Shown one piece after another: positions 38,001 to 50,475 of a stretch of DNA of 64,000 nt. Location: assembly GCA_036850595.1 (NCBI GenBank), contig CM072154.1:9617330-9681329 (forward strand). The letters run 5' to 3'. The notes below the pieces were generated by a model. That model saw only the letters and a program-made list of their open reading frames with translations. It had not been told where the DNA came from and ran no database searches. Origin of the DNA: Rhyacichthys aspro. Taxonomy: Eukaryota; Chordata; Actinopteri; Gobiiformes; Rhyacichthyidae. The number at the start of each line of letters is the position of its first letter. The first letter of the stretch is position 1. Position numbers and translations under genes: made by a program.

Positions 38001-39160
38001 GACTTTGATGCGCAGTCCAACTTTTCCTGTAAACATTATGGCACGTGCCGCATTAACCGAGATTAATCACGTGAGTTATTTATTAACGTTCATTACCGCG
38101 AGGCCATTTCAAAGACAAACCTTCAGCCAGCGGTAATGGCTGTGTCATCAAGCGCTCATCCTTTTTTTTTTCCACTTTTATCATGGCACTTATCGCAGGC
38201 TGGATGCAAATGTACTGGACCATTGATCAGAGTGACCACAGAGTTAGAGTTTGCAGAAAACTGGTGACGAGACAAGGGTAAATTCACAAGGTGCTGCTCA
38301 CTCCCAACTCTCCCTCTGTCCCTTCCGTGGCTCTTTGAACCGTTCCATCTTTATAGCGAGACCAATCAATGGCAAACCGGTGTCTATTGTCTGTTGGCTG
38401 CTCCGGCCACTGCCCTCCCCCTGTGCCCCCCCCCATTACAGAAATGTTTCTTCCCATCAGTGCCTTTACTTATCACTTCCCGGGTGACATTGAACTTCCT
38501 ATGCCCCGGCCGCCGAGACACATCTCTGAACTCACACAATTACTCTTCATCCCCACTAACAATTTAGTAATGAAGTATTGATTTCCAGATTCCTCTCTTA
38601 TGGATGATATTAGATTTTGTTTGATAAACTGTGCCCGGGCCTCTAATCTGCACTGTCCCTTTTCCCACTGTCTGTAAAACAAAGTGCCACTGGAGAGATA
38701 ATGACCAGAGAACATCGATGAACTCATTTCATCAATTTGTAACACTTGACAATGAAAAAGGGCAGGCATTTTTCAAGCAGCAATGTCAAAGTTTATTGCT
38801 CTGGGTACGGTCTTATTGGAAGCCAGACATCTTGAGCAGCGTTCAGCTCTAATTTATGGGCCCCAATGTGCCAGTTACTTTTAAAGGAAATGTTTGGATA
38901 CTGGGAGGATATTAGTGTTGCACCTGGGCTGTCTGATTTCCAGGGCCACCGGGGATTCATGTGTCATGTTAGAAAATACAAAAACAGGAGAGGAGAGTCG
39001 CACACTCGGCCTATTTGCAATGCAAGAAAATGGTGTTAAGGACATAAATCACGCCGAGACGTTACATCCCAGTCTGCATAAATGTTTGAGTTCCAGCGTT
39101 CTCAAGCTGTGCTCACGGACGATTCACCATTACTAACCGAAAACAAATAAGGTTTGAATT
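38000..39160. promoter_or_regulatory. CNE-like region
   Basis: 38030-38230 has CCGAGATTAATCACGTGAG, ATTAACGTTCATTACCGCG and AGCGGTAATGGCTG. 38280-39140 is also unique and of mixed composition. The absence of repeats over more than 1 kb stands out in this desert. Function is inferred. Confidence 0.4.
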
Positions 39161-41880
39161 GAATCTACGTCCACATGGTTGCTTACGCTAAAGGCACATA
39201 CTGTACTCTGTCTGTGAATGTGTTTGTGATTTATACTTCTATTCATTTTAATCTGCAACATTCTGTTAATGTTATAGTGGCTTTTAGGTCAACTAGCAAG
39301 TATAATGCTAGTTCTGCTCACTAACTTCTAAATACATTTGAGAGAGCACAATTAAACTGAGAATAAATGCACATAACTTTAGTGTAAATCATTTTTACAG
39401 CCTACTGACAATACATGTGGAATATTTTACTGTAGGGACACATAAAGTGAAAATAATATACAGTACTGTGTAAAAGGTTTAGTCAGGTGTGAGGATATGC
39501 GGTAAATGTATAAATGTGACAACAATATGCTATTTTTTTTTTTTTATCAATTTACAAAATGAAAATGTGAGTGAAGAGAAAAAACTCAAATATTGATTTG
39601 ATTTAGATTTACATTTTGTAAACTAATAAAAATGAACATATTTTATAGTTTAAAATAGTTTTATACTTTTTATATCCACACCTGCATAAAAAAGTACTAT
39701 ATATACACTCTTGTAAGTATTAAGTATCATAACATAGTAAACAAACATTTATTTTAATGTATTTACATAATTTGTTATATAACAATTACCTGCCCTTCCA
39801 GGTCCATGCAAGTAAAAGTTATTTTGAGACACAATCCAGCTTCATGATGCAGGATGCAACCTGGACAATCTCCAATTAATCGCAGGGTTAACATGATGCA
39901 GACTTTAAGTCGTCATCAATTGTTCTGGGATTTGAAACTACAACCTTCCTGCTGTGAGGCTGGAGTGTGCTTCTTTAATTAACTAATACATTTCACATTG
40001 TTAGCCCTCTATTGTCAAGTTTGAAAAGAAAAGTCTCTGCATTTAAGCCCCTCCCTCTAAGCATAGTCCATTCTGATTGGTCAGATGTCATTGTGTTACT
40101 TATCTCACGTGAACAGAACAGATCAACAAGTGAGCTGTCGGCAGACCTTGAACGGTTCTCTGACTAAACATTATGCTCAGTTTTTTAATCATTAATCTGT
40201 CAATACTAAGTACCCTATCAATTAACAGGAAAAACATATCGTGCAATATGTCATACGGTAAATGTATAAACTAGATAAGCGTACATTTTTCCTGCCACGA
40301 GGATCCAGATCAGAAACCTTCAGGACATCACAACACAATAACACAATAATGATCACATATACCATTGTACATATCCCAATAACAGTCAATTTATTACACT
40401 ACCCTGTATTAAAGTGGATCTTTATTAAGCACTGATCTGAAACCTGCAATGATATGTATTTTCTTTGGTCATTGTTGTGCTCATGTGATTGTAAGTAACA
40501 TGTGTATATGTTGGCTCTCCTTGCATTGTTGTCCTTACCTTCCAGTGTGCTCGCTACGCAGACAATTTATCTGCTGCAAAGTCAAATCATTTATTTCCCC
40601 TCATTCATCCTGATAGAACGAGAGAGCCGAGGAACAACAGCCAATTTAGACTGAAAATCCCAGTTCAGCTCGGGGTAATCTGATTTCTCTCCTCCCTAGA
40701 AATCTACATGTATAGTGCTTATCAACTGGATTACTGGCAGGTAGGAGGAATAACCCAATTTGAGGTTACTTGTTTCTCTGTGTGTAGTATTCAGTGTCAC
40801 ATCGCATTAGACGAGGACGGCTATTGCTTTGGAGAACGGCCTCCGCGCTCCTCCTTTCGCAGACGTCGGCGCTCGTACAGACACATGTTGCTGCATTAAA
40901 ATGCTACAAAGGACAAGAAAATGTAAATGTACCGCAATCAGATAATGCATTTTAAAGAAAGACTCGGGTCCTTTTTCGTCTGAGAGCGTCGTTTGCAGAA
41001 ATTTGTCATTGCAGGCATTGAAGTTAGCTTGGACAGTAAGTTTAGGCTACGTCCACACAAATGCATTTTGACTTTAAGGTTTTAGCCACACTTCAAGCAT
41101 TTCATTAAAAATAATAGATATAAACTAGTAAAACAAGTAAGAAAGAGTCTGTGTTTTTTATTTGGCATTTACACTTTGTTGTGTGGATGCACCTTAATGG
41201 TCACTTCAGAGCATAATGTCAAAGATTCTTCACCGTGCATGCCTCTTTTTAAGAGCATGTGAACAGCCATGGCATCCTGCAAGGACATGCAGTTGTCTAT
41301 AAACCAACCAAAATACGTAGGCAAAAAAACAAGTTTGAGTTGATGTGTTCCAAAATAAAACTATATACTAGATTTGAACATTTTAGACAACTCACCTTTA
41401 AACTTAAAATGTGTTAGTGTTGATATGCACAGACTCGCTTATGGGAATGAAGATTTTTTTTTTGTGTGTGTGTCATTAGTGATCAGTGATTAGCACTTCC
41501 ATTTGTGCTAATCACTGATAAGTCTATAGAATTCTATAGGTTGCAACTGAAATTTCAGTTCCACAAGTTTCATATTTTTCTACACATATTTCTCCATGTC
41601 TGTGTGTATTTTTGAAAATCACTGCTTTAATAGTTGTCAATATTAAAAGAACCCAGAGCCCATGGTCTGACTGGATCTATGGCATTTGGAATGTGGATCC
41701 CATATAAATAGCGTCAAAATCAAAACCAAATGAAAAACATTACATTGTTTGGAATTAGGTAGTTATCATGCATGCTTAATGTTTTCCCCCTGCTCGCTTT
41801 TTGTTGTGGGACATTCCTTTGTTTCCTCTAGCACGGGATTGTAAAGCGCAACAAGACAGCTTGAGAAGGCTTGAGCGTAA
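39161..41880. other. Intergenic DNA with repeat fragments
   Basis: A very diverged copy of the teleost tail repeat is at about 39905-39970 (CAACCTTCCTGCTGTGAGGC). A CNE-like block is at 40540-41000. A copy of the GGTAGCCCT family is at 41222-41300. A perfect hairpin is at 41482-41519. The rest is AT-rich. Confidence 0.4.
41482..41519. repeat. Perfect hairpin, 15-bp arms
   Basis: ATCAGTGATTAGCAC (41482-41496) and GTGCTAATCACTGAT (41505-41519) are exact reverse complements around an 8-base loop. Confidence 0.85.
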
Positions 41881-42620
41881 GTGGGATAGCTTAATAGCAT
41901 GACAAGACCAAGACTTTCTGCTACTGGGACCAAGTCAAGACCAAGACTATGTCAGATCGAGGCTGAGTCAAGATCAACACCTTGTGCGGTGAGACCAGAT
42001 CAAAAGTTCAAGTCCAGTTTTCAACCAAGTGCAGACTCATGACAGTTAGTGTTTGGTGAAGGAGACAGATTTTTAATTGAATATAAAGGTTTCTATGGAG
42101 CTTATTTTACAGATAAGCTAGTGGATGCCCCGATGGTCGTGTAAGTAAACAACCTTCCTGCCGCAACAAATTTGTCAGACCCATGTCACGTGACCACAAA
42201 CTTAAATCCTGATTGGCTGGCTGTTAGTTCATTGTAAGGATAGATCAATTGCTTCTGTCTTCATTTACCAGAAGTAGATCTGTGAGTTTGAGATGCTGAA
42301 TTTTATTATGAACTTAATTTTATTTATGAACTTAATTTTTTTACACTATATTTTGCTTATGAATTTTTATTTGATAAAATTTTTATTATAATTTAATGTA
42401 AAAAAATCAGTCCATAGAGTTCAACTGCAAGAAATCAGACATAAATTCAGAGTCTGTAAAACCTTTGTCAAGAAAGAAACAAAATAAGCTCCATAGTTTC
42501 CATCCAATCCAAAATTCAGACAAATATGCTATTAATGGTCTTGGTTGGTTTCGGCGTCCGAGACAAGACCAAATAAAAAAGTAACTCAGACTAACACAGA
42601 TTATACTAACTAAAACATGT
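41880..42620. repeat. Dispersed repeat of the 'GAGACCAAGAC' family
   Basis: GACAAGACCAAGACTTTCTG, AAGACCAAGACTATG, GGAGACAGATTTTTAATTGAATATAAA and GTCCGAGACAAGACC repeat phrases found at 21770-22120. This is the longer copy. Ends and class are not determined. Confidence 0.55.
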
Positions 42621-42719
42621 TTTCAAATGCATCTGAGTAGTTTGAGTCATGTCTAGGTGTGAAATGGCAGCCAAAGGTACTTAATTAAAATGAAAAGACA
42701 AGTACAGACATGACTCTAC

Positions 42720-43260
42720 CCATGTGTGAACTCTACAAAGACTGTGGTAACGAATGACCACTGTCCCCCTACCCTCATCACCCCAGAGGTCAGCGGGCCT
42801 TAAACAAGAGCAGCTCTCCAAGGTGATTATTGATAAAGGGTGACACGCCATTGTAGACAGGGGAGACATTATACTCCGGGGCCAATCACTGCTCCTCTCC
42901 TGTTTCCGTGGGAGTGGGTTGGGAGGTCTGGTTAATGTATAAATACTGGTGGGACACTATTCCCTCACCTATTGAGCGGCTATAAAAGAAACGGAGTGGA
43001 AACCATCAGGGATGCAGGGAGCCATGTCAGTTTCCTTTAGATGTAGTCGTCCTAATATCTTTTAAAGGAAACAATCATCTTTCCTGATGAGCCCGAATGT
43101 CCTATAGCAGCCAAGGTCAAGTACACCGAGCCCCGTACACACCGCTGTGATGGAATGGATCATGTGTTCAACTGTGCATCGTGCCCTCGGTTCACTTCGG
43201 GGTGTGTTTCGATCTGGAGACGCTGAAAGGCACGGGCTTTAAATGTGTTTTCACACGATT
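42720..43260. promoter_or_regulatory. CNE-like block
   Basis: Unique sequence with GGTGATTATTGATAAAGGG and GCCAATCACTGCTCC. No repeat signature or coding frame. Confidence 0.35.
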
Positions 43261-45200
43261 GGTGGCTACAAATATCACATTAACATCTTCATATCGCTTA
43301 CAGGCAGTTTCCTTTTAGACCTGGGAGTAAACACTTTTGGATTTTTAATTACGCGCCATCATAGTTATTGCAAAACTATACAATATTCATGCAACATGCT
43401 TCAGAATATTATTCTCCCTTTGTTGAAAAGGAACAGTTTAATGATTCTTTAGGAAGCAGGGGGTAGGATTTAGCCAACATGGGCTATAGGGTTTTCTTTC
43501 TATAATGAGGAAAAACAGCAATTTAAGTTCATGTTATTTTATTATACAAGAGCTTGGAGGATTAGATTAGTGAATAGCCTGTATGTAGATGAGATGTTAT
43601 AAATTCATTGATTAACACCAGATGTCAGTATAATTACAGCCAAGAACGCCTGGTCATTTCACAAAAACGTCAAGACCTTCTGATACACACTGTGGCTAAT
43701 AAAGCTTGCTGTAGATTCTGACTCCATCTCGTTAAAGTGATATAACATACTTCTCAGAACCATGTTGGCAATAGTATATAATATTTTTCAAATCAAAATA
43801 AAACAATTTCATTTGCCAAAAAATAAGACTTCGGAAAATGCATGACCTACTTGAAGGAGCTTGAAGCATGCATACTGTCTGTTATTAAGGTTTTGGAAAT
43901 CAGTTTTAATCTCAAATCTCATAGAGGCATTGCAAACTTCATAAAAATAAAATAAAACTCACATTCTCAGTTCTCTTGGGCTTTGTTTGGCTGAAATGTA
44001 GCCTAAAATTAGGAAATAAAATCATTCCAAACTTTTTGTAACATTTAGTCGTATAATCTTAGCATAACATGTAAACTTTAACTGGTTGTGTTCTTTAGTT
44101 TTGTGCATATTGTGTCATTTATACCACTGTTACTGAGTGAGGCCTCCGATCAAACAACTGTACTACAACTGCCCAGAGTGGACAAACTTTGTGAAGGCAT
44201 TTTACATTTTTTAACTAAATGGATTTTAACTTATTGGATTTTATTTCTGAAGTGAGCTCATTATCACCTATTTCCACTGGGTTTATCCATAGACAAGAGC
44301 ATGTCCCTGCAGGGCTACCGTAACTGCTGATGAGTAAGGTGCACTCTATGCTCAATGTTGTCAAATGCTGCTAAATGCTACACACTGCTACTTTAATTAT
44401 TATCTGAGAAATGATGCACTAAAGAACATTCCCACCTATTCCTGCAGATTGTGTACATATCCAGACAAGAAGTTAAGTAACTCACTTTTTTTTTTTTTTA
44501 TTCTACCAGACAAACAAATCCATAATTGGTATGCATGTGTGAGTGGCTGCGTTGTAGTAGATGTATAATCACAGTGCTGCAGCTTGTTGATGGGGACTCT
44601 AAGATTGGGAGAAAACAGTTGCTTAGGAGGTGCCATGTCCTACCAATCACTCTCTCCTTCTAAAGGGGCTCCAACGGCACCTGAGGGGGAATCTCATGGC
44701 TGTCATCCCAGAAAGCCTGCCGCACTGATGCCTGCTTACCATCTGCTCCCCATATAAGCGAAAAACAGCCAATTGTCTCGGAGAAGGCACCTCAATCACA
44801 CTGTCATTGAACTAACACACTTCGACGTGGTTTTCGACTGGCTTTTGGCCGCCATCTTTAGCCCCATATCCACAAAAGGTGTCGAGAAAGTGGAAAGCTG
44901 TCGGGTTGAAAGGGGATCAACATTCGGCCAAAAACAAGAACGCACAAAGCAGCCACATGAACAAAGCTTGTCTTGTTCTTGTGATAAACACTCAACAAAC
45001 GCCAACATCTCAGCTGTTTCTGCTTGTGATTATAGAAGTCAGCATTTTGCTTTGTCAAGTTAGCGCCTGTATCGCATGAATGTGAAAAAGAGTGATATGA
45101 ACGAGCTAGTCACCTGAAGAGTAGACATTATGCAACTTTCTTCATTTTTGCTGTTTGGAGTTGAGAAATGTGGGGCACAGTAGGGAAACAATGTCTACTC
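43261..45200. other. Intergenic DNA
   Basis: AT-rich. A copy of the GGTAGCCCT family lies in reverse orientation at 44165-44345 (CATGTCCCTGCAGGGCTACC). 44640-45110 is unique sequence open on both strands without recognisable protein. Confidence 0.35.
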
Positions 45201-45202
45201 TT

Positions 45203-45925
45203 CATTTATTCATTCATCCTCTACTGTTTATCCTATTGGGGATTGTGATGGTTGGAGCCTATCCCAGCAGCTTTGAGCCTGAGGCGTGGTACACCCTGGA
45301 CAACGGCCAGTTAGTCACAAGACTGACACTGCTCAGGCCGTAATGATTCTGTTGCAGATAGGCCTCTCGTTTATATGATGCCAGTATTTTCACTTCATGA
45401 AAATGCAAACTTTTGAATCCAGCCGTGGAGGTGTTTTTCTTTCGTTGTGGCTGCCGCTCTGTTCTCAGATAAACTGTGAAGCCGGTGTCCTTTCTGAAAA
45501 TGATGTCATGGGTGCAACCAATGATTCTACAGAGAAGGGAGTAGCAGAAGTAGCAAACAAAAACCCACCCTCTACTGGTCTGGAATATGTACTACATCGT
45601 TTTGAGCGTTTTGGGTGGCTCCGTGTCAATGTGAGACATGAGTTTTCTGTTTTTCTGAGCAGTGTTCTTGTGTTAACACCCCCTTAGACACACATTCACT
45701 CTTACAGTCATTCAGTAGGTACAATTTAGATTGACCAATTCACCTATACATGCATGTCTTTGGCTGGTGAGAGGAAGCCGGAGTATCCAGAGAGAACCCA
45801 CGGTAACACGGGGAGGAAATTCAGACTCCTCACAGAAAGATGAGAGTCGGCCGACCCGGGGTTCGAACCCATGACCTTCTCGCTGTGAAGCAGGAGCACT
45901 AACCACCGTGCACCTGCCTCCTCTT
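45203..45925 (+). repeat. Teleost dispersed repeat, interrupted
   Basis: Head at 45203-45325 (CATTCATCCTCTACTGTTTATCC, GGAGCCTATCCCAGCAG, GTACACCCTGGAC) and tail at 45690-45925 (GCATGTCTTTGGCTGG, GGAAGCCGGAGTATCC, GGGTTCGAACCCATGACC, CACTAACCACCGTGCACC) are in the same orientation and in the order of the intact fish repeat. About 340 bases that do not belong to it lie between them. Confidence 0.75.
45326..45665. mobile_element. TIR-bearing insertion inside the teleost repeat
   Basis: Bounded by ACACTGCTCAG (45326-45336) and its exact reverse complement CTGAGCAGTGT (45655-45665). The ends are plausible DNA-transposon termini, but the exact junction and target duplication are unclear because the host repeat also contains CTGACAC-like sequence here. 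Confidence 0.55.
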
Positions 45926-45929
45926 TATT

Positions 45930-47284
45930 AGCAGTAAATATAGTGTATCATAGCTTGAGTGAGCCGAGAATGACAGCACTATCTTTGTAGTTGATGTTAC
46001 TACAAACATTTAAGTGGAAACAAAAAAAAAAAAAGATCAGGTATTGCAGTTCCAAACCTTGGTGAAAACTGGGCTTTGCTGGATTCTGGAAGCCCTTATT
46101 TGGCTCATGGAAATCACAGTGTGGCAGTGCGCGTTGAGTGTGTGAAATGTATATCACAGCCGTGCCCTGTCTCAGCACGGGCCTGGCATCTGACAGTGAG
46201 AAAAGCACAACAGTGTTACACTTCCTGTAAATAACCTCTCCATGCCTTTGGTTTTATCATTCTCCGCAAATGATCCCAGGCCCCTCAAGAGTCGACGAGA
46301 AATAGTATTATTTTATGGCATGGAAAAAAGGGAAGATAAAAAGAAGGAGGCATGGAGAGGGGGAACGAGAGATGGGGCTAAAAAAGGTCCTTCAGGGAAC
46401 ATGGTGTAAATGAAGTTCCAGGAATGACACAGGCGAGCAATGAGGCGTGGATGGAAAATATACGCTGCACATCATCGGATAGAGATGCCAGTGGAAATGG
46501 CTTCATTGAAGTGTCAGCCCTCATCCATCAATCAATCATCCGCAAGAAACAATAACGCGCCGGCGATGGGGCAGCTTTTATGGGGCTTACTCATGGGTAT
46601 CGGAAACAGCACTTAAGTGTAGTTCTGACACCGGCAGAAAAACACAGTGGTGAGGTGTGCGCCAGCCTTATTCTACATGCAGGTATAGGGAGAGTGCACA
46701 GAGGGGTGGGACACAGGAGAGGAGGGGGGTAAATATACAGTACACCCCTAAAAAAAAAAAGACGTGAAGACAGAGGGAGAGCTGTGGATTGCATATTGCG
46801 TTTGACCATCACATCTCAGACTATTTGGTTCCTATACAACCTTTTTTTTCCATGATATGATACAATTGTGGAGCATCCCCAAACACGCAACATGCTACTA
46901 GGCTAAGATACAAGCAAGATATCTATATAAAATGAATAGTACAAAGTCAAGAAGGCAGTATTTCTCACTAGGCTAACAATAGGCCTACCCTGGCTAATGT
47001 CCCTCTCAAAGTTATATGATTTCCACTAAATTATAGCTGGTTCAGACATAAAGATATGGAGTGGCCTTTTTTACTGACTTTTTTGGCCTGGTTTGGGTTT
47101 GACAACAAAGTGACCTGTTGCTGTCACTATGTAAACAACATGACATTGCTCTGGTTGGATAAAACGACCCTGTGATAGGCAGGAATTCAAATCAATCATC
47201 TGGTGAGTAGGGTGACATTTTGGCTGGACTTGTATGTGTTATTTAAAGGTGCATGGTTGTAATTTGGTAGATAGAGTTGAGCCA
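45930..47284. other. Intergenic DNA with CNE-like block
   Basis: 46080-46620 is unique, higher-GC sequence (GTCAGCCCTCATCCATCAATC) and may be regulatory. 46800-47284 shows nothing clear. Confidence 0.35.
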
Positions 47285-47289
47285 AATGG

Positions 47290-47640
47290 AACACAACAAA
47301 TTAGACATTTAAAGCTCCCTGGAACCCAGTGGAAGTCCCATTTCTTCCTGTTCCTGTACATCTGCCCAGAAAGAACACAAACTGCTGGAGGAGAAGAACA
47401 TTATGTTTCTTCGAAGCTCTGGACATTTGTGAACTAAATTGATTTAGTTTGTTGTTGAATTTCTGTGTTCACAAGCAGCTTGTCCCTGCAGGGCTACGGT
47501 AGGTGTGAGATGGAGAGCTGATAGGTGTGGAACTGCACCACCAGATGCCACCAAAACGGCAACATACTGCACCTTTAAAATAATGTGAAGGATGAATGTG
47601 CTTCTCCTCCTGCAGTGCTCTGTTTGTCCTCACTGGGTAT
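47290..47640 (-). mobile_element. Best copy of the MITE-like 'GGTAGCCCT' family
   Basis: Inverted ends CCCAG..AG.ACA.AAC..CTG.GGAGAAG (from 47367) and its counterpart CTTCTCCTCCTGCAGTGCTC...CACTGGGT (ending about 47638) form imperfect terminal inverted repeats of about 40 bases. The core GTCCCTGCAGGGCTACGGTAG (about 47482) is shared with copies at 6690, 30661, 41222 and 44165. No ORF of note. Confidence 0.5.
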
Positions 47641-47649
47641 TTGTGGAAG

Positions 47650-50390
47650 GCGGTAGTAATGTATGTCATGAAGTTTTTTTTATTGAGCTTTAAAGATATT
47701 TTTCAAGATAGGAAAATGCTTGATGTGATTTTCAAGTGATTATATAAAAAAAAAAACACCTGACTGATGCGTTCCATTTTTACACATTGCACCTTTAAAA
47801 TTTAGTGTGGACATAACCTTTGCTATGCTCCAAAGTACCACTTGACGGCAAACCTTTCCCACATCTAAATGACTTCTGGGCTCAGATATACCAATAACAA
47901 AATTCCCCTAAACAATGACTTCCACTCCAAAAAGAGTGATAGGACAATTCAGTTTTTTTATAGGCACTAAACAAATGACTTGCTCATAAACATATTCCAT
48001 GCACGTTCATATTTCAGCGGTGGATAAAGTAAGCACTGTAATATACTACAGTTCTTAGTGCTAATGTATTCTTAGGGGCTATAAATTCAGCTCTCTTACC
48101 ATATAAAAATAACCCAAATATGCTAAATGGTCCAACAGTCGCTTTTGCTGTATGTGAGCCTTTTGATTTCCCCAAACTAAGTCTCTTGATGGCTTCTCGG
48201 CAACATGAAACATGACACGTCATCCATTATTCTGTACGTGTGCCTTGCTATCTCAGCCTGCTCCATATGGCCCCTGTTGTCTCCAGACACCCAAATCCCT
48301 TTCCTTAGGCCAGAGGCTGTTTTTTTTGTTTTTTTTTTGTGGGAACCATTACATTGCTCGTCTTCCTCAGAGGAATGGGGTGACGATGATGTGCAATCAC
48401 AGCCAGAACAGACTTTCTGCCTCATATTCTGACAGGATATTCAACAACTGGCCGTATCTGCCTTCGCTGGCCCAATTGCTAATTCATGCAAGTTGACAAT
48501 CTGCAGGCAACGATTATGAGTGATGAAAATAAGAGGAGATACAACATAAAAAAGGGATCAAGCTAAGTTATATGTGGTAGGTAAAACAACATGGACTCAA
48601 TGATGGAGCGACGTGTTTCCACGACATTTAAACATGACCTCTTTTAGTTCGAAACACACTGTACAGATGAAGGGCTGCCAAAACAAGCATAAAATGTCAT
48701 TTGTGTATTGAAATGTGCTAAAATGGCTGCTATATGTGTCTGTATGTAACATGAAGACCTCAGGTGTGCTATGCCAAATAATTAGAAGAAGGTATCCCAA
48801 GTAGATATGTATGTTTTGACGTGTTCTTGGGCTATTTCGGCCATTTAATCTAAGATGATTTCAACAACACAATTTGAAGGTCTATTGTGTATAATATATA
48901 TATATATATATACGAATGCCACACACAAATCTCTTCCGTAAGGCCTCAAAACATTTCAGAAACACTAAAAACAAAAAATATAATTTCAAAATGTATGGAC
49001 CTGAGAGTGCTTAAAGCGTCGTGGACACAGTGAGGACACAAAAAGTATGTCATAAGCTATTGTCGACTTGGCTTCCACTCTTTGCTTTGCACCAATTTTG
49101 CAACAGTGGGGGGAAATGTGAGGGTGATGCTAAGTGAAATGCTCATTTTGCGTTTGTGATTACCAAGGCCCATGGGCGATATGCACTAATGTGAGCTAAT
49201 GCAATAGATTACACAGCGCTGGCCCAGGGGAACAGACAGCAAACAGATGTGGTCTACTCAAAAAGGAGGAGGAGGAAGAAAGGGGGGGAGTCAAAGTTTT
49301 AAGTGTTCAATGCGCTGAAGATTGTCTCCGGCGATTTCTTGTTTACGGACAGCGCCGCAGTGATGTGTTTTGTCAGGCTTCTCGTTTCTGAAGATATGCA
49401 AAAGTCAACATTACTCAGCTCAGGGTCGCAACATGGACGCCACTGCCAAAGTTCCTCTGACATCCACTAGGTTTAAAAAACTGTATGAATACAGTTTTTA
49501 ATACGCAGATATGGGACAACCAGTTAGCAGGAGCCAAATTACAGCACCAATTTAAAGGCCTCATATTCAGGATTCCCAGGTTCATGTTTATAACTCATTC
49601 TGGCCCCGCGCGCCATCTTGTTTTTTAATAAAGTGTAATCTGTATGTTTATTTTTGGCTTTTATATGGACATTAGCCATCTGTCAAATGTAGGATTTCAA
49701 TTGTGGAAGGATGATCTTAGTCTTGAAAAAAACCCTGCATATTGCACTCTTAATTTTATATGTAGGTGCAAATAAACAGTGCTTGGCCTATGATGATTAA
49801 TATCCCCCAAATCAACTATAATACTGACCATTATATCCATACTGACCCTACCTTTATGATTTTGCTGGTCTGCTATTGAGACATGTTTGCCAAAAGTACT
49901 GGTGACTCTGAGTTTGCTTTTATCAACCGTTTGTAAATACTGGCCTCTAGTGGCCGGTTCGCGTTAATGACTGGAAAACGGCTAAGAATCTATTGCCTTT
50001 GTTTCACCTTTTAGTTTGAATTATGATTCATATAATATAATTAATAATATAAACTCAACCTGTGATTAAATGGTGGATTGATGGTGCACCATGGTCACAC
50101 TTTGAGATATTCAATAAATGACCAAACACAGTCCATGCTTTTGATTTTTAAATATAATATGTAGGAAATTCATAAAAATATAGCATTTATCTAAGGACAA
50201 TGTGGAATAATTGTATCTGAACCAACTGCCCTATCTTCAGTGAACAATAGGGACACTTAGTTCAATGATTGTACACTATGTAAAATGTTCTTAAAATTAC
50301 AATAATGATTCTGTGTCTGTTCTAATGCTTAGAATACAAACTGGACCAAGTGAGGTTTGTAAGACTCTAAACTGCACCAAACAACGTCTT
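47650..50390. other. Intergenic DNA downstream of znf217
   Basis: A (TA)n run is at 48894-48912. 49040-49440 is CNE-like unique sequence. A CTCF-like near-match is at 49941. No gene found. Confidence 0.4.
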
Positions 50391-50404
50391 GTGCCATCTA
50401 CTGG
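50391..50404 (-). promoter_or_regulatory. CTCF-type motif (reverse)
   Basis: The minus strand reads CCAGTAGATGGCAC, fitting CCASYAGRKGGCRS. It sits just beyond the presumed end of the znf217 transcript. Confidence 0.4.
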
Positions 50405-50469
50405 TCATAAATGACTGACCATAAAACTTTGGTGAAAAATGAAACAACACCACAATGTTCCCTTTCCAT

Positions 50470-50475
50470 TTTATT
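50470..50475 (-). terminator. Candidate znf217 polyadenylation signal
   Basis: AATAAA on the minus strand. An alternative, closer signal is at 50965-50970. Confidence 0.4.

Noticed and set aside
45155..45343. 62-codon plus-strand frame
   Set aside because: Encoded by the head of the interrupted teleost repeat.
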